DNA from: Eubacterium sp.
Lineage (GTDB): Bacteria; Bacillota; Clostridia; Oscillospirales; Acutalibacteraceae
NCBI GenBank assembly: GCA_014465955.1
Contig: JACTVT010000013.1
Span: 1-51,363 of the forward strand
Reading direction: 5' to 3'
Length of the DNA: 51,363 nt
How positions within the stretch are numbered: the stretch's first letter is position 1; every line of letters begins with the position of its first letter. A model generated the notes under the pieces. It was not told where the DNA came from and made no database searches. It saw only the letters and a program-made list of their open reading frames with translations. Of this stretch, positions 16,903 to 24,932 are shown one piece after another. The position numbers and the translations under genes are program-made.

Positions 16903-18096
16903 GTGAACGGAAAAGAATATTTTATTTATCTGCTTTCCTGCCATCTGAACGGCGAAAAGCCTGAGGGTCAAAGCGGTATTGACTGGAAAGAGATTTTTGA
17001 CCTGTCAAAAAAGCATAGCGTTACAGGTATTATTATGACCGAAATCAGGCAACTTGATAAACAGTATCAGCCTGAAAAAGAAATTTTCTCTGCATTTAAT
17101 CAGAATCTGGGTTTTACACTGCAGGTTTATGAATCGAAAATCAGTGCGATTTCTAAATTGCTTTCCGTGCTTACTAAGGCAGAAATTCCGCATTTGCTCG
17201 TAAAAGGTGCAGTGCTCAGAAATATGTATCCTGAGCCTGCCCTAAGAACAAGCGGCGATACCGATGTTGTTGTAAAAGAATCCGATTTTCAGAAAACTGT
17301 TGATGTTCTTTCCGAAAACGGTTTTGAAACCGAGAGTGTTGAAGGCTATGTTGCAACGACTCTTTTTGAAGACCATCGCTTTGAAATTCATACTGAACTT
17401 GAAAGCATTAATGTACAGAGCAAGATTTATTTTTCAACACCTTTTGATGATATAAGTGAGTGCAGCGGCTTTACTTATAAACTTATGCCGATATATCATC
17501 TGATTTATGTGATAACCCATATTGCACATCATATGAAAATCGGCGGCGCGGGTATAAGAATGCTTATGGATATTGATGTTCTTGTACGCAATTACCCTGA
17601 ACTTGATTATAAACTTTTTCGGAATATCTGCCGTAATATCCGTATTGAAAAAACGGCGGATACTCTTTTCGCACTTTGTATAAAATGGTTTTCAACTCCT
17701 GTGCAGTGTGATTTTTCTTTTGATTCGGAAGATAATCAGGATTTTTATAATGATTTGTGCAGTATGATACTTGACGGCGGAACATTTGGCTTCGGCAACG
17801 GCGGCGTCGGAAAAGATAATCTTGAACGCAGTATCGGCAAAAACGGCAAGGCCACTTTCTTTACCTCTTTAAAGGCACTTTTTCATTGGATATTCCCCTC
17901 ATTTGAATATATGAAAGGCTGTTTCCTTTACGCACGCAAACATCCTGTTTTGATTCCGTTTGCATGGTTTCACAGACTGTTTAAAGCATTGTTCGTTTAC
18001 AATAAAAAATCAACAGGTAATTTGAAAGAAATTTTTACCGGCAAGGAAATGAGCGAAAAACAGCATCAACTTCTTACCGAACTTGAATTAAAATAA
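16903..18096 (+). CDS. Nucleotidyltransferase-fold family protein (NTP_transf_5 type)
   Basis: A 397-residue protein of the family annotated as nucleotidyltransferase family (NTP_transf_5), often found near capsule or glycan gene sets. The core motif is LLVKGAVLRNMYPEPALRTS, then GDTDVVV, in which the GD-T-D acidic pair corresponds to the metal-binding aspartates of the Pol-beta superfamily. Helices on both sides complete the fold; a second half has IAHHMKIGGAGIRMLMDIDV. The start is taken as GTG 16903 because GGCGGTGGG lies about 6 nt upstream; a TTG at 16855 has none. No glycan biosynthesis genes are close by, so the substrate is unknown. Confidence 0.72.
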   Translation: MNGKEYFIYLLSCHLNGEKPEGQSGIDWKEIFDLSKKHSVTGIIMTEIRQLDKQYQPEKEIFSAFNQNLGFTLQVYESKISAISKLLSVLTKAEIPHLLVKGAVLRNMYPEPALRTSGDTDVVVKESDFQKTVDVLSENGFETESVEGYVATTLFEDHRFEIHTELESINVQSKIYFSTPFDDISECSGFTYKLMPIYHLIYVITHIAHHMKIGGAGIRMLMDIDVLVRNYPELDYKLFRNICRNIRIEKTADTLFALCIKWFSTPVQCDFSFDSEDNQDFYNDLCSMILDGGTFGFGNGGVGKDNLERSIGKNGKATFFTSLKALFHWIFPSFEYMKGCFLYARKHPVLIPFAWFHRLFKALFVYNKKSTGNLKEIFTGKEMSEKQHQLLTELELK

Positions 18097-18107
18097 GTAT
18101 AAAACAA

Positions 18108-18143
18108 AAGATGCAGCGTGAAGAATAAATCGCTCTGCATCTT
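18108..18143. terminator. Bidirectional intrinsic terminator
   Basis: AGATGCAG (18109-18116) / CTGCATCT (18135-18142) followed by TTTT; A-rich on the other side. Between convergent genes. Confidence 0.75.
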
Positions 18144-18171
18144 TTTATTTTTTGTCTTGCAGCAAATAACT

Positions 18172-19767
18172 TTAATGTTCATCATTAAGCACAGCGTGGG
18201 CGCATTTAATTCCGTCAACTGCCGCCGAAACGATTCCGCCTGCATATCCTGCACCTTCACCGCAGGGATAAACACCTCTTATATTGCACTGATAAATGTC
18301 ATCTCTTAAAATTCTTACGGAACTTGAACTTCTTGTTTCGGGTGCTGTCAGCACTGCATCGTAAAGGTTAAAACCATTCAGTTTTTTGTCCATTTCAATG
18401 ATTGCCGATTTCATTGTTGACGAAACTTTTTCAGGCAGACATTCGTCAAGATTTGTAAGCGTAACACCTGTCGGGCAGGTCGGCTTAACATTACCGAGGG
18501 CCTTGCTTTCTTCACCTTTAAGAAAATCGCCTACCAGTTGTACTGGAGCACGGTAGTCGGAACCTGCCAGTTTAAATGCCGTGTTTTCAATCTGCCTTTG
18601 ATAGTAAATGCCTGCAAGCGGGTGTTCGCTCGGAAAATCCTTCGGTTCAATTCCCACAAGCAGTGCACTGTTTGCGTTTTCACCGTCTCTTGCAAGTGAA
18701 CTCATTCCGTTAACGATAACGCCCTCTTTTTCGCTTGCTGCCGCAACAACCGTACCGCCGGGGCACATACAGAATGTGTATGCTCCGCGTTCGTGCAGTC
18801 CGTGGCAGGCAAGTTTGTAATCGGCAGCACCGAGTTTCGGGTGATCTGCAAATCTGCCGTATTGCGCTTTATTGATAAGGCTCTGCGGATGCTCAATTCT
18901 TGCACCAACCGAAAACGGTTTCTGCATGATTTCGACACCAAGGTTATAAAGCATCTCAACAGTATCTCTTGCACTGTGACCTATTGCCATAATAACGCTG
19001 TCCGCCTCAATATCATATGTTTTTCCTTTGCCGGAATATGTGATTCCCTGCACAAACTTATTGTAAACAATTAGTTTTTCAAGTTTGCATTCGAGTTTTA
19101 CTTCGCCGCCGAGTTTTTCAATCTTTTTTCGTATATTTTTAACTACAACGGCAAGCCTGTCCGTGCCGATGTGCGGCTTTGATGAATACAGAATTTCCTC
19201 AGGTGCGCCTGCTTCGTAAAGTTCATCAAGCACTTTGCGAATGAACGGGCTTTTAATACCTGTCGTAAGTTTTCCATCTGAAAAAGTGCCTGCACCGCCT
19301 TCGCCGAACTGTACATTGGATTCTTCGTCAAGTTTTCTTTTTGTCCAGAATTCATTGACATCCTTTTGCCTTGCGTCAATATCTTTGCCGCGCTCCAATA
19401 TAATCGGCCGCAGTCCTGCTTCGGCAAGAATAAGACCTGCAAGCATCCCCGCAGGTCCGAAACCGACTACAACGGGTCTGAATTTCGAAATGCGTTTGTT
19501 CTCGGGCATTTCATATTTATATGGCTTTGCAAGCGACGCTTTGCTTGATTTGCATTTTGATATTATTTGTTCTTCATCAAGCGAAAGCGTTACGTCAACC
19601 GCGTATGTAAAATGCACATCATCTTTTTTTCTTGCATCAACGCTTTTTTTGAAAATAGTCAGGTTTTTTATATATTTTTCATTGATTTTTAAAATTTTAG
19701 AAACTTTCTGTTTCAGCAATGCTTCGTTTTCGTCAAGAGATAGTCTGATTTCATTGATTCTTATCAT
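18172..19767 (-). CDS. FAD-dependent dehydrogenase, COG2509 family
   Basis: A 531-residue flavoprotein of the conserved but uncharacterised COG2509 group. Residues about 1-85 form a small N-terminal domain (MIRINEIRLSLDE). The dinucleotide-binding motif VVGFGPAGMLAGLILAEAG (about 95-113) is followed by an acidic residue in LERG. Near the C-terminus GVYPCGEGAGYAGGIVSAA closes the FAD site. MCPGGTVVAAASE is typical of the family. The start is ATG 19767, which overlaps the stop of the upstream flavoprotein as ATGA, with AAAGGAAA upstream. The 4-bp overlap shows the two flavoproteins are translated from one message. Confidence 0.85.
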   Translation of the reverse strand: MIRINEIRLSLDENEALLKQKVSKILKINEKYIKNLTIFKKSVDARKKDDVHFTYAVDVTLSLDEEQIISKCKSSKASLAKPYKYEMPENKRISKFRPVVVGFGPAGMLAGLILAEAGLRPIILERGKDIDARQKDVNEFWTKRKLDEESNVQFGEGGAGTFSDGKLTTGIKSPFIRKVLDELYEAGAPEEILYSSKPHIGTDRLAVVVKNIRKKIEKLGGEVKLECKLEKLIVYNKFVQGITYSGKGKTYDIEADSVIMAIGHSARDTVEMLYNLGVEIMQKPFSVGARIEHPQSLINKAQYGRFADHPKLGAADYKLACHGLHERGAYTFCMCPGGTVVAAASEKEGVIVNGMSSLARDGENANSALLVGIEPKDFPSEHPLAGIYYQRQIENTAFKLAGSDYRAPVQLVGDFLKGEESKALGNVKPTCPTGVTLTNLDECLPEKVSSTMKSAIIEMDKKLNGFNLYDAVLTAPETRSSSSVRILRDDIYQCNIRGVYPCGEGAGYAGGIVSAAVDGIKCAHAVLNDEH

Positions 19768-20858
19768 TTTTTTGCAATTTCCTTTGCTGATTTTATTCCG
19801 CTGTGCCATGCAAAATCAAGGTTAAAACCGCCGCATGGGAATTGTTCGTCAAGCAGTTCACCGCATATAAACAGATTTGGTACAATTTTTGACTGATAGT
19901 TTTTGTCTACTTCTTCAGTCGGAATTCCGCCGCATGTAATCTGAGCAAATTCATATCCTTTTGTGCCTGTAATAATGTGCCGCCATTTTTTTGCAATAAC
20001 GGGAACTGCAGTTTTGTCACCTTTAACCTGTTTGGTGATGATATTGTCAATTACAGTGCCTAAAATTCCTTTAAGACTTCCGAATTTTTCCTGATGTGCT
20101 TTAAGTTCATCTGTTGTCATATCCGGCACAAGGTCAATAGTCAAAAGGCATCTTTTTGGATTTTCCGATATAAAGTTGCGTGCAATAATATCGGATAAAT
20201 TCATTATTGCAATGCCTGAAAAACCGTAATTTGTAAACAGCACTTCGCCTGTTTCCTTACCGGCAATTTTTCCGTCAAGTTCTACCTGAACTGTGCATCT
20301 TGTGCGTGTTCCTTTAATTATGCGGGGATATTTGCTGTTTGATTCAATCTGAACAAGAGCAGGGCAGAGCGGCGTTACGGTGTGACCGAGTTTTTCAAGC
20401 AATCTGTAGCCGCTGCCGTTTGAGCCGAGTTTCGGCTGTGCTTTTCCGCCTGTGCATACCGCAATTTTATCGGCATTATAGGTTCCTTTGCTTGTGTGAA
20501 CGGTCAAATCGGGTGAAATAGATGTTACTTCACAATCTGTAATGATTTCAATTTCAAGTTTTCTGCATGCGTCAAGAAGTGTTTCAAGAACTGTTTCCGC
20601 TTTCAGTGAGTAGGGATAATACCTGCCCTCTTCGGTGCGCAGTATAAGTCCTATTGATTTGAAAAAGTTAACAGTCTGCGCGCAGTTTATGGCGTTTGCA
20701 TTTGTTATATTGCACCTGCCGTTTCCTGTGGCAAGAATTTTTCTGCCGGGTTCGGAAAGTCTTTCAAGTATGGTAACATTTGCCGATTTGTTAAGTTGCT
20801 TTATTTTTATTGCGCATACCAGACCCGATGCTCCCGCACCTATAATTATAACATTCAT
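19764..20858 (-). CDS. NAD(P)/FAD-dependent oxidoreductase, HI0933/YhiN (BaiN-like) family
   Basis: A 364-residue flavoprotein. N-terminal FAD motif VIIIGAGASGLVCAI; LERLSEPGRKILATGNGRCN is the family signature; C-terminal CGELLDEQFPCGGFNLDFAW, then HSG, completes the FAD pocket. Members are annotated as aminoacetone oxidase or BaiN-like enzymes, but most are untested. It is slightly shorter than the usual 390-420 residues. The start is uncertain: ATG 20858 is chosen by family alignment of the first strand, with CGGAG about 15 nt upstream; an ATG at 20873 sits directly on that site. First gene of the pair with COG2509. Confidence 0.82.
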   Translation of the reverse strand: MNVIIIGAGASGLVCAIKIKQLNKSANVTILERLSEPGRKILATGNGRCNITNANAINCAQTVNFFKSIGLILRTEEGRYYPYSLKAETVLETLLDACRKLEIEIITDCEVTSISPDLTVHTSKGTYNADKIAVCTGGKAQPKLGSNGSGYRLLEKLGHTVTPLCPALVQIESNSKYPRIIKGTRTRCTVQVELDGKIAGKETGEVLFTNYGFSGIAIMNLSDIIARNFISENPKRCLLTIDLVPDMTTDELKAHQEKFGSLKGILGTVIDNIITKQVKGDKTAVPVIAKKWRHIITGTKGYEFAQITCGGIPTEEVDKNYQSKIVPNLFICGELLDEQFPCGGFNLDFAWHSGIKSAKEIAKK

Positions 20859-20966
20859 ACCTGTTTTCAGCATCTCCGAAATTATATTTGTTTATTTGAT
20901 ATATGAAATTTGTTATATATATAATAGTATAAAAGAAAGATAAATGCAAATTTTTTTGAATTTTTC

Positions 20967-20995
20967 TTGACTTATGGTAATTCCTGTGTTATATT
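20967..20995 (+). promoter_or_regulatory. Promoter of the rpmG-secE-nusG operon
   Basis: TTGACT (20967-20972), 17-bp spacer, TATATT (20990-20995). The leader runs about 105 nt to rpmG. Confidence 0.75.
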
Positions 20996-21008
20996 AGTTA
21001 CACCTCGT

Positions 21009-21037
21009 AAAGGGGTTTATTTTTTGTGCCCCTTTTT
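21009..21037 (+). promoter_or_regulatory. Hairpin with T-run in the rpmG leader, possible attenuator
   Basis: AAAGGGG (21009-21015) can pair with CCCCTTT (21029-21035), then TT. It lies within 15 nt of the predicted transcription start and resembles a weak terminator inside the leader. Function is inferred only. Confidence 0.35.
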
Positions 21038-21105
21038 ATGTGCGTTTTATTTTGTGTTACGCCCGAGGGAGATTATTTATCGAATTTAAAAACGGAGGTG
21101 CCGAA

Positions 21106-21255
21106 ATGAGAGTTAAAGTTACTTTAGCTTGCACTGAATGCAAACAACGCAATTATAACACAATGAAAAACAAAAAGAACACTCCAGACAGACTTGAGAT
21201 GAACAAGTACTGCCCGTTCTGTAAAAAACACACTCTTCACAGAGAAACAAAGTAA
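21106..21255 (+). CDS. rpmG: Ribosomal protein bL33
   Basis: A 49-residue large-subunit protein. MRVKVTLACTECKQRNYNTM and the second pair CPFCKKHTLH give the four zinc-binding Cys of the C+ form, so this is a zinc-dependent L33. ATG 21106 has ACGGAGGTG upstream. rpmG-secE-nusG is the standard Firmicutes order. Confidence 0.97.
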   Translation: MRVKVTLACTECKQRNYNTMKNKKNTPDRLEMNKYCPFCKKHTLHRETK

Positions 21256-21268
21256 CGGAGGATTTACA

Positions 21269-21640
21269 ATGGCTGAAGAAAAGACTTCAAAAAAAGTCGA
21301 AAAAGGAGCAGATGCTTCAAAGGCTAACAAGAAAAAGTCCAAGAAAAAGAATCCATTTAAGTCCATGTCTGCATTCTTTAAGGGTGTAAACGCAGAACGT
21401 AAAAAAGTAGTATGGCCGACCGGTAAGGAAACAATCAAGAATGCAGTTATTGTTCTTGTTGTTGTAATTATCGCAGGTTCTGTCATTTACGGCGTAGATA
21501 CACTTCTTTCTCTCGGAATGAAGGGCATTAAGAGTCTTGCAACTAATGAAACAACAGTCAGCGAAACAGCAGAGGATACAACAGAGGATACTACAGAACT
21601 TGTTGAAGATACTACTGCTGAAAATGCAGACGCTGAATAA
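21269..21640 (+). CDS. secE: Preprotein translocase subunit SecE
   Basis: The small essential subunit of the SecYEG channel in the plasma membrane. The 123-residue form has a Lys-rich N-terminal extension (about 1-35), the conserved amphipathic helix with ERKKVVWPTGKET (about 45-58), and one membrane helix (about 60-85, NAVIVLVVVIIAGSVIYG). It ends in an unusual acidic Thr/Glu tail (about 95-123, repeats of TTED/TVSETAEDT). This makes it about twice the length of the minimal Firmicutes SecE. CGGAGG precedes the ATG. Confidence 0.95.
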   Translation: MAEEKTSKKVEKGADASKANKKKSKKKNPFKSMSAFFKGVNAERKKVVWPTGKETIKNAVIVLVVVIIAGSVIYGVDTLLSLGMKGIKSLATNETTVSETAEDTTEDTTELVEDTTAENADAE

Positions 21641-21674
21641 GTTTCAAAACGTTTAACGGAGGCTTATTAATATA

Positions 21675-22199
21675 ATGGAAGAAGCTAAATGGTATGTTGC
21701 CCACACCTTTTCAGGTTATGAAAATAAGGTAGCAGGCAATATTCAGACTGTTGTTGAAAACCGCAATCTTCACGATATGATTCAGGAGGTTGCCATTCCG
21801 ACCGAAACAGTCAAAGAACTTAAAAGTGACGGAACAGAGAAAGAGTATCAGCGCAAACTGATGCCCGGCTATGTTTTCGTTAAAATGGTTATGACCGATG
21901 ATACATGGTATATCGTTCGTAATATCAGAGGCTGCACGGGCTTTGTAGGTCCTGAAGGCGAGCCTCAGCCGCTTACAGATGAAGAAGTAAGAAACAACAA
22001 TCTTGAAAGAGTAACATTTCAGGTTTCTTATGCCGAGGGCGATATGGTCAATGTTATTGACGGTCCTCTTGAAGGCTTTTCGGGAACAGTTGATTCTATT
22101 GACGCTGCAAACAACAGTGTTCAGGTAACTGTTTCAATGTTCGGCCGTGAAACATCTGTTGAATTTGAAATTGACCAGCTTGAAAAGGCTGAAGACTGA
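21675..22199 (+). CDS. nusG: Transcription termination/antitermination factor NusG
   Basis: A 174-residue RNA polymerase-binding factor coupling transcription to translation. N-terminal NGN domain: KWYVAHTFSGYENKVA (about 4-20), RKLMPGYVFVKM (about 58-70), WYIVRNIRGCTGFVG. C-terminal KOW domain: GDMVNVIDGPLEGFSGTV (about 117-135). Length is normal. AACGGAGG lies about 15 nt upstream of the ATG. Confidence 0.97.
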   Translation: MEEAKWYVAHTFSGYENKVAGNIQTVVENRNLHDMIQEVAIPTETVKELKSDGTEKEYQRKLMPGYVFVKMVMTDDTWYIVRNIRGCTGFVGPEGEPQPLTDEEVRNNNLERVTFQVSYAEGDMVNVIDGPLEGFSGTVDSIDAANNSVQVTVSMFGRETSVEFEIDQLEKAED

Positions 22200-22256
22200 T
22201 TTTAATTTTTTGGTAATTCGCAGTATATCTGCTTATTATTCAGCATTTTTTGCTGA

Positions 22257-22287
22257 GTGGGAGGGAAGTGCTTTCCCGCCATACCAC
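22257..22287 (+). promoter_or_regulatory. GTGGGAGG...ACCAC element before rplK, possible L1 binding site
   Basis: GTGG (22257-22260) and CCAC (22284-22287) flank an inner GGGAA/TTCCC hairpin. A closely similar element stands before rplA at 22743. In Firmicutes this kind of element precedes L11/L1 genes and is a likely autoregulatory site for L1; here this is inferred from position and shape. Confidence 0.45.
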
Positions 22288-22308
22288 AATATTTAGGAGG
22301 AAAAAATA

Positions 22309-22734
22309 ATGGCTCAGAAGGTAGTAGGTTTAATTAAACTTCAGATCCCTGCAGGCAAAGCAACACCGGCTCCACCGGTTGGTCCTGCACTTGGTCAGCA
22401 TGGTGTAAACATCATGGCTTTCACAAAGGAATTCAATGAAAGAACAAAGAATGACGCAGGTCTTATCATTCCTGTTGTTATCACTGTTTTTGAAGACCGT
22501 TCATTCACATTCGTAACAAAAACACCGCCGGCTGCTGTTCTTATCAAGAAGGCTTGCGGTATTGACAAGGCTTCAGGTGTACCTAACAAGAATAAGGTAG
22601 CAACAATCACAAAAGAGCAGGTTCAGCAGATTGCCGAAACAAAGATGCCTGACCTTAATGCAGCATCTCTTGAAGCAGCAATGAGTATGATTGCAGGTAC
22701 AGCCCGCAGCATGGGTATAGTAGTAGAAGACTGA
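22309..22734 (+). CDS. rplK: Ribosomal protein uL11
   Basis: A 141-residue protein of the GTPase-associated centre. N-terminal KVVGLIKLQIPAGKATPAPP and GPALGQHGVNIMAFTKEFN are diagnostic; the C-terminal half (about 70-141) binds 23S rRNA (TKTPPAAVLIKKA, GTARSMGI). Normal length. AGGAGG precedes the ATG. Confidence 0.98.
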   Translation: MAQKVVGLIKLQIPAGKATPAPPVGPALGQHGVNIMAFTKEFNERTKNDAGLIIPVVITVFEDRSFTFVTKTPPAAVLIKKACGIDKASGVPNKNKVATITKEQVQQIAETKMPDLNAASLEAAMSMIAGTARSMGIVVED

Positions 22735-22742
22735 TTCCCCGT

Positions 22743-22768
22743 GTGGGAGGAAAAATCCGATTAACCAC
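22743..22768 (+). promoter_or_regulatory. GTGGGAGG...ACCAC element before rplA, possible L1 binding site
   Basis: GTGGGAGG (22743-22750) and TTAACCAC (22761-22768): outer GTGG/CCAC pairing with an inner GGA/TCC. It matches the element before rplK in sequence and place, and lies 16 nt before the rplA start, so a bound L1 could block translation. Confidence 0.45.
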
Positions 22769-22783
22769 TGGAGGTAATTTATA

Positions 22784-23497
22784 ATGAAACACGGAAAGAA
22801 ATATACAGACGGTGCAAAATTAATTGACCGTTCAAATTTATACGATAGTGCAGAGGCTCTTGACCTTGCAATTCAGACTGCTAAGGCTAAGTTTGATGAA
22901 ACAATCGAGGTTCACGTTCGTTTGGGTGTAGACTCACGTCACGCAGACCAGCAGGTTCGAGGCGCTGTAGTTCTTCCTAACGGCACAGGTAAAGACGTAA
23001 GAGTTGCAGTTTTCGCTAAAGGCGATCTTGCAAAGGCTGCTGAAGAGGCAGGTGCAGACGTTGTAGGCGATGCTGACCTCGTTACAAAAATCCAGGGCGG
23101 CTGGATGGACTTTGATGTAGCAATCGCAAGCCCTGATATGATGGGATTTGTAGGCCGTTTAGGTAAGGTTCTCGGTCCTCGCGGTCTTATGCCGTCACCA
23201 AAGGCAGGCACAGTAACTATGGACGTTGCTAAGGCTGTTGCAGAGGCTAAGGCAGGTAAGATTGAATACCGTCTTGATAAATCAAACATCATTCACTGCC
23301 CGATCGGTAAGGCTTCATTCGGCGTTGAAAAACTTCTTGTAAACTTCAATGCACTTCTTGATGCTATCATCAAGGCTAAGCCGGCTGCTGCAAAGGGTCA
23401 GTATATTAAGTCCTGTGCAGTTGCATCAACAATGGGTCCCGGCGTTCGTATCAATCCTAACAAGGTTGGTTCAGGTGCTGCCGCTGACGCAGAATAA
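22784..23497 (+). CDS. rplA: Ribosomal protein uL1
   Basis: A 237-residue protein of the L1 stalk. Motifs: EVHVRLGVDSRHADQQVRG, LPNGTGKDVRVAVF and LGPRGLMPSPKAGTVT, the classic L1 signature around residues 120-135. Normal length. TGGAGG stands upstream of the ATG. L1 proteins also often repress their own operon by binding mRNA. Confidence 0.98.
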   Translation: MKHGKKYTDGAKLIDRSNLYDSAEALDLAIQTAKAKFDETIEVHVRLGVDSRHADQQVRGAVVLPNGTGKDVRVAVFAKGDLAKAAEEAGADVVGDADLVTKIQGGWMDFDVAIASPDMMGFVGRLGKVLGPRGLMPSPKAGTVTMDVAKAVAEAKAGKIEYRLDKSNIIHCPIGKASFGVEKLLVNFNALLDAIIKAKPAAAKGQYIKSCAVASTMGPGVRINPNKVGSGAAADAE

Positions 23498-23509
23498 TTT
23501 ATTTAGGTG

Positions 23510-23539
23510 TTGACAAGAGCAACCCTCTTGTGTTACAAT
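23510..23539 (+). promoter_or_regulatory. Promoter of the rplJ-rplL operon
   Basis: TTGACA (23510-23515), 18-bp spacer, TACAAT (23534-23539), ahead of the L10 leader. Confidence 0.8.
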
Positions 23540-23545
23540 ACATTC

Positions 23546-23684
23546 GCTGTTCAACCAAAGACAGCAGGTGCCTTTTGGCGTAAGTTTACCGCCTGCCGAG
23601 GAATGAGCATTTTGAAATTATATATTTTTTGTATATAATTATTAAGAAATGTTGTGCATTCCATTCTTTGGAATGCACTTTTTG
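23546..23684 (+). ncRNA. L10 leader (ribosomal protein autoregulatory RNA) with terminator
   Basis: The 220-nt untranslated region before rplJ has the form of the Firmicutes L10 leader: a structured block at about 23546-23611 (GCTGTTCAACCAAAGACAGC hairpin followed by GCAGGTG...CCTGC), then an intrinsic terminator GTGCATTCC (23654-23662) / GGAATGCAC (23670-23678) with TTTTT. Known role: free L10 (with L7/L12) binds the leader and promotes early termination. Identification rests on position and the hairpin set, not a covariance search. Confidence 0.75.
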
Positions 23685-23755
23685 ATTTGGAAAACAGCCA
23701 TAAAGTCCATTGAAAGTTTATACTTTTGGCGGCAAATAATTATGGAGGTATAATA

Positions 23756-24322
23756 ATGCCAAGCACAGTAATTCTTGAAAAGAAACAGGCACAGGTTGCT
23801 GCTCTTGCTGAAAGAATTAAAGGTTCTATTGCAGGCGTTATCGTTGACTACAAGGGTATTAATGTAGAAGATGATACTAAACTGCGTAAAGAACTTCGTG
23901 AGGCAGGTGTTGAATACACAGTTGTTAAAAACTCTCTTCTTAAAAGAGCTGCAGACGAAGTTGGCCTTGAGGGTATTGACCCTGTTCTTGAGGGCACAAC
24001 AGCAATCGCAACAAGCGCTGATGACTATGTTGCATCAGCACGTATTCTTCAGAAGTATGCTGACGCTCATGATAACTTCAACGTAAAGTCAGGTTATCTT
24101 GACGGCGAGGTTATTGACCTTGCTAAGATTCAGGCTCTTGCAAAACTTCCTTCAAGAGAAGTTCTTCTTGCAACAGTTTGCAGCGTATTCAATGCTCCTA
24201 TCGCAGCTTTTGCACGTGCAGTACAGGCTATAGTTGATAAGGACGGCGCACCGACTGAAGAAACTCCTGCAGAGGCTCCTGCTGAAGAGGCAGAGGCACC
24301 GGCAGAAACAACAGCAGAATAA
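23756..24322 (+). CDS. rplJ: Ribosomal protein uL10
   Basis: A 188-residue protein that anchors L7/L12 dimers in the ribosomal stalk. MPSTVILEKKQAQVAALAER at the start, GVIVDYKGINVEDDTKLRKE and VVKNSLLKRA are the rRNA-binding core; the C-terminal helix binding L7/L12 is about 140-165. It ends in an Ala/Pro/Glu-rich tail (EETPAEAPAEEAEAPAETT). ATG 23756 follows ATGGAGG; the longer in-frame reading from 23726 lies in the leader. Confidence 0.97.
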   Translation: MPSTVILEKKQAQVAALAERIKGSIAGVIVDYKGINVEDDTKLRKELREAGVEYTVVKNSLLKRAADEVGLEGIDPVLEGTTAIATSADDYVASARILQKYADAHDNFNVKSGYLDGEVIDLAKIQALAKLPSREVLLATVCSVFNAPIAAFARAVQAIVDKDGAPTEETPAEAPAEEAEAPAETTAE

Positions 24323-24359
24323 TTTAAATTAAAAAATTCATTTTATGGAGGAAATAAAA

Positions 24360-24737
24360 ATGGCATCAGAGAATGTTACAAAAATTGTTGAAGAACTTAA
24401 AACTCTTACAGTTCTTGAACTTTCAGAACTCGTTTCAGCAGTAGAAGAAGAATTCGGCGTAAGCGCTGCAGCAGCAGTAGCAGTAGCAGCACCTGCAGAA
24501 GGCGGCGCAGCAGCAGCTGAAGAAAAGACAGAATTTGACGTTGTACTTACAGACGTTGGTGCAAACAAGATTCAGGTTATCAAGGCAGTTCGTGAAGCAA
24601 CAGGTCTTGGACTTAAGGAAGCAAAGGCTATCGTTGACGGTGCTCCTGCAACTGTTAAAGAAGCTATGCCTACAGCAGATGCTGAGGCTCTCAAGGCTGC
24701 ACTTGCTGAAGCAGGCGCAACAGTTGAACTTAAGTAA
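24360..24737 (+). CDS. rplL: Ribosomal protein bL12 (L7/L12)
   Basis: A 125-residue stalk protein that recruits translational GTPases. The N-terminal dimerisation helices (about 1-32, VEELKTLTVLELSELV) are followed by an Ala/Gly hinge (AAAAVAVAAPAEGGAAAAEE) and the C-terminal factor-binding domain (KIQVIKAVREATGLGLKEAK, AIVDGAP). ATG 24360 has ATGGAGG upstream. Last gene of the operon. Confidence 0.98.
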   Translation: MASENVTKIVEELKTLTVLELSELVSAVEEEFGVSAAAAVAVAAPAEGGAAAAEEKTEFDVVLTDVGANKIQVIKAVREATGLGLKEAKAIVDGAPATVKEAMPTADAEALKAALAEAGATVELK

Positions 24738-24752
24738 GTCAATTTTTCTACT

Positions 24753-24785
24753 AAAAGGAACGGTTCGCCGTTCCTTTTCTTTTTG
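24753..24785 (+). terminator. Intrinsic terminator after rplL
   Basis: AAAAGGAACGG (24753-24763) / CCGTTCCTTTT (24768-24778) with a TTCG tetraloop, then CTTTTTG. Confidence 0.92.
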
Positions 24786-24839
24786 CTCTTGTAAATTATC
24801 GGTTTTATTGATTATGGTACAATATGGCAATGATGTAAC

Positions 24840-24919
24840 GTAGGGGCGGATATCATCCGCCCGTTTATGATAGAGTATATAGTCGTTTTGTAGGGGATGG
24901 CCTCCGTGCCCTCCCGAAA
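24840..24919. repeat. Two palindromes and the first copy of a 66-bp direct repeat
   Basis: GTAGGGGCGGATATCATCCG palindrome at 24840-24863 and a GTAGGGGATGG...CCCTCCCG copy at 24890-24916. Positions 24854-24919 form the first copy of a 66-bp unit repeated at 25589-25654 with four mismatches. Confidence 0.85.
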
Positions 24920-24932
24920 GAAAGTTAAAATT

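Noticed and set aside
19235..19825. 196-residue plus-strand ORF
   Set aside because: Shadow of the COG2509 flavoprotein; the low-complexity Ser/Phe content is typical of antisense reading.
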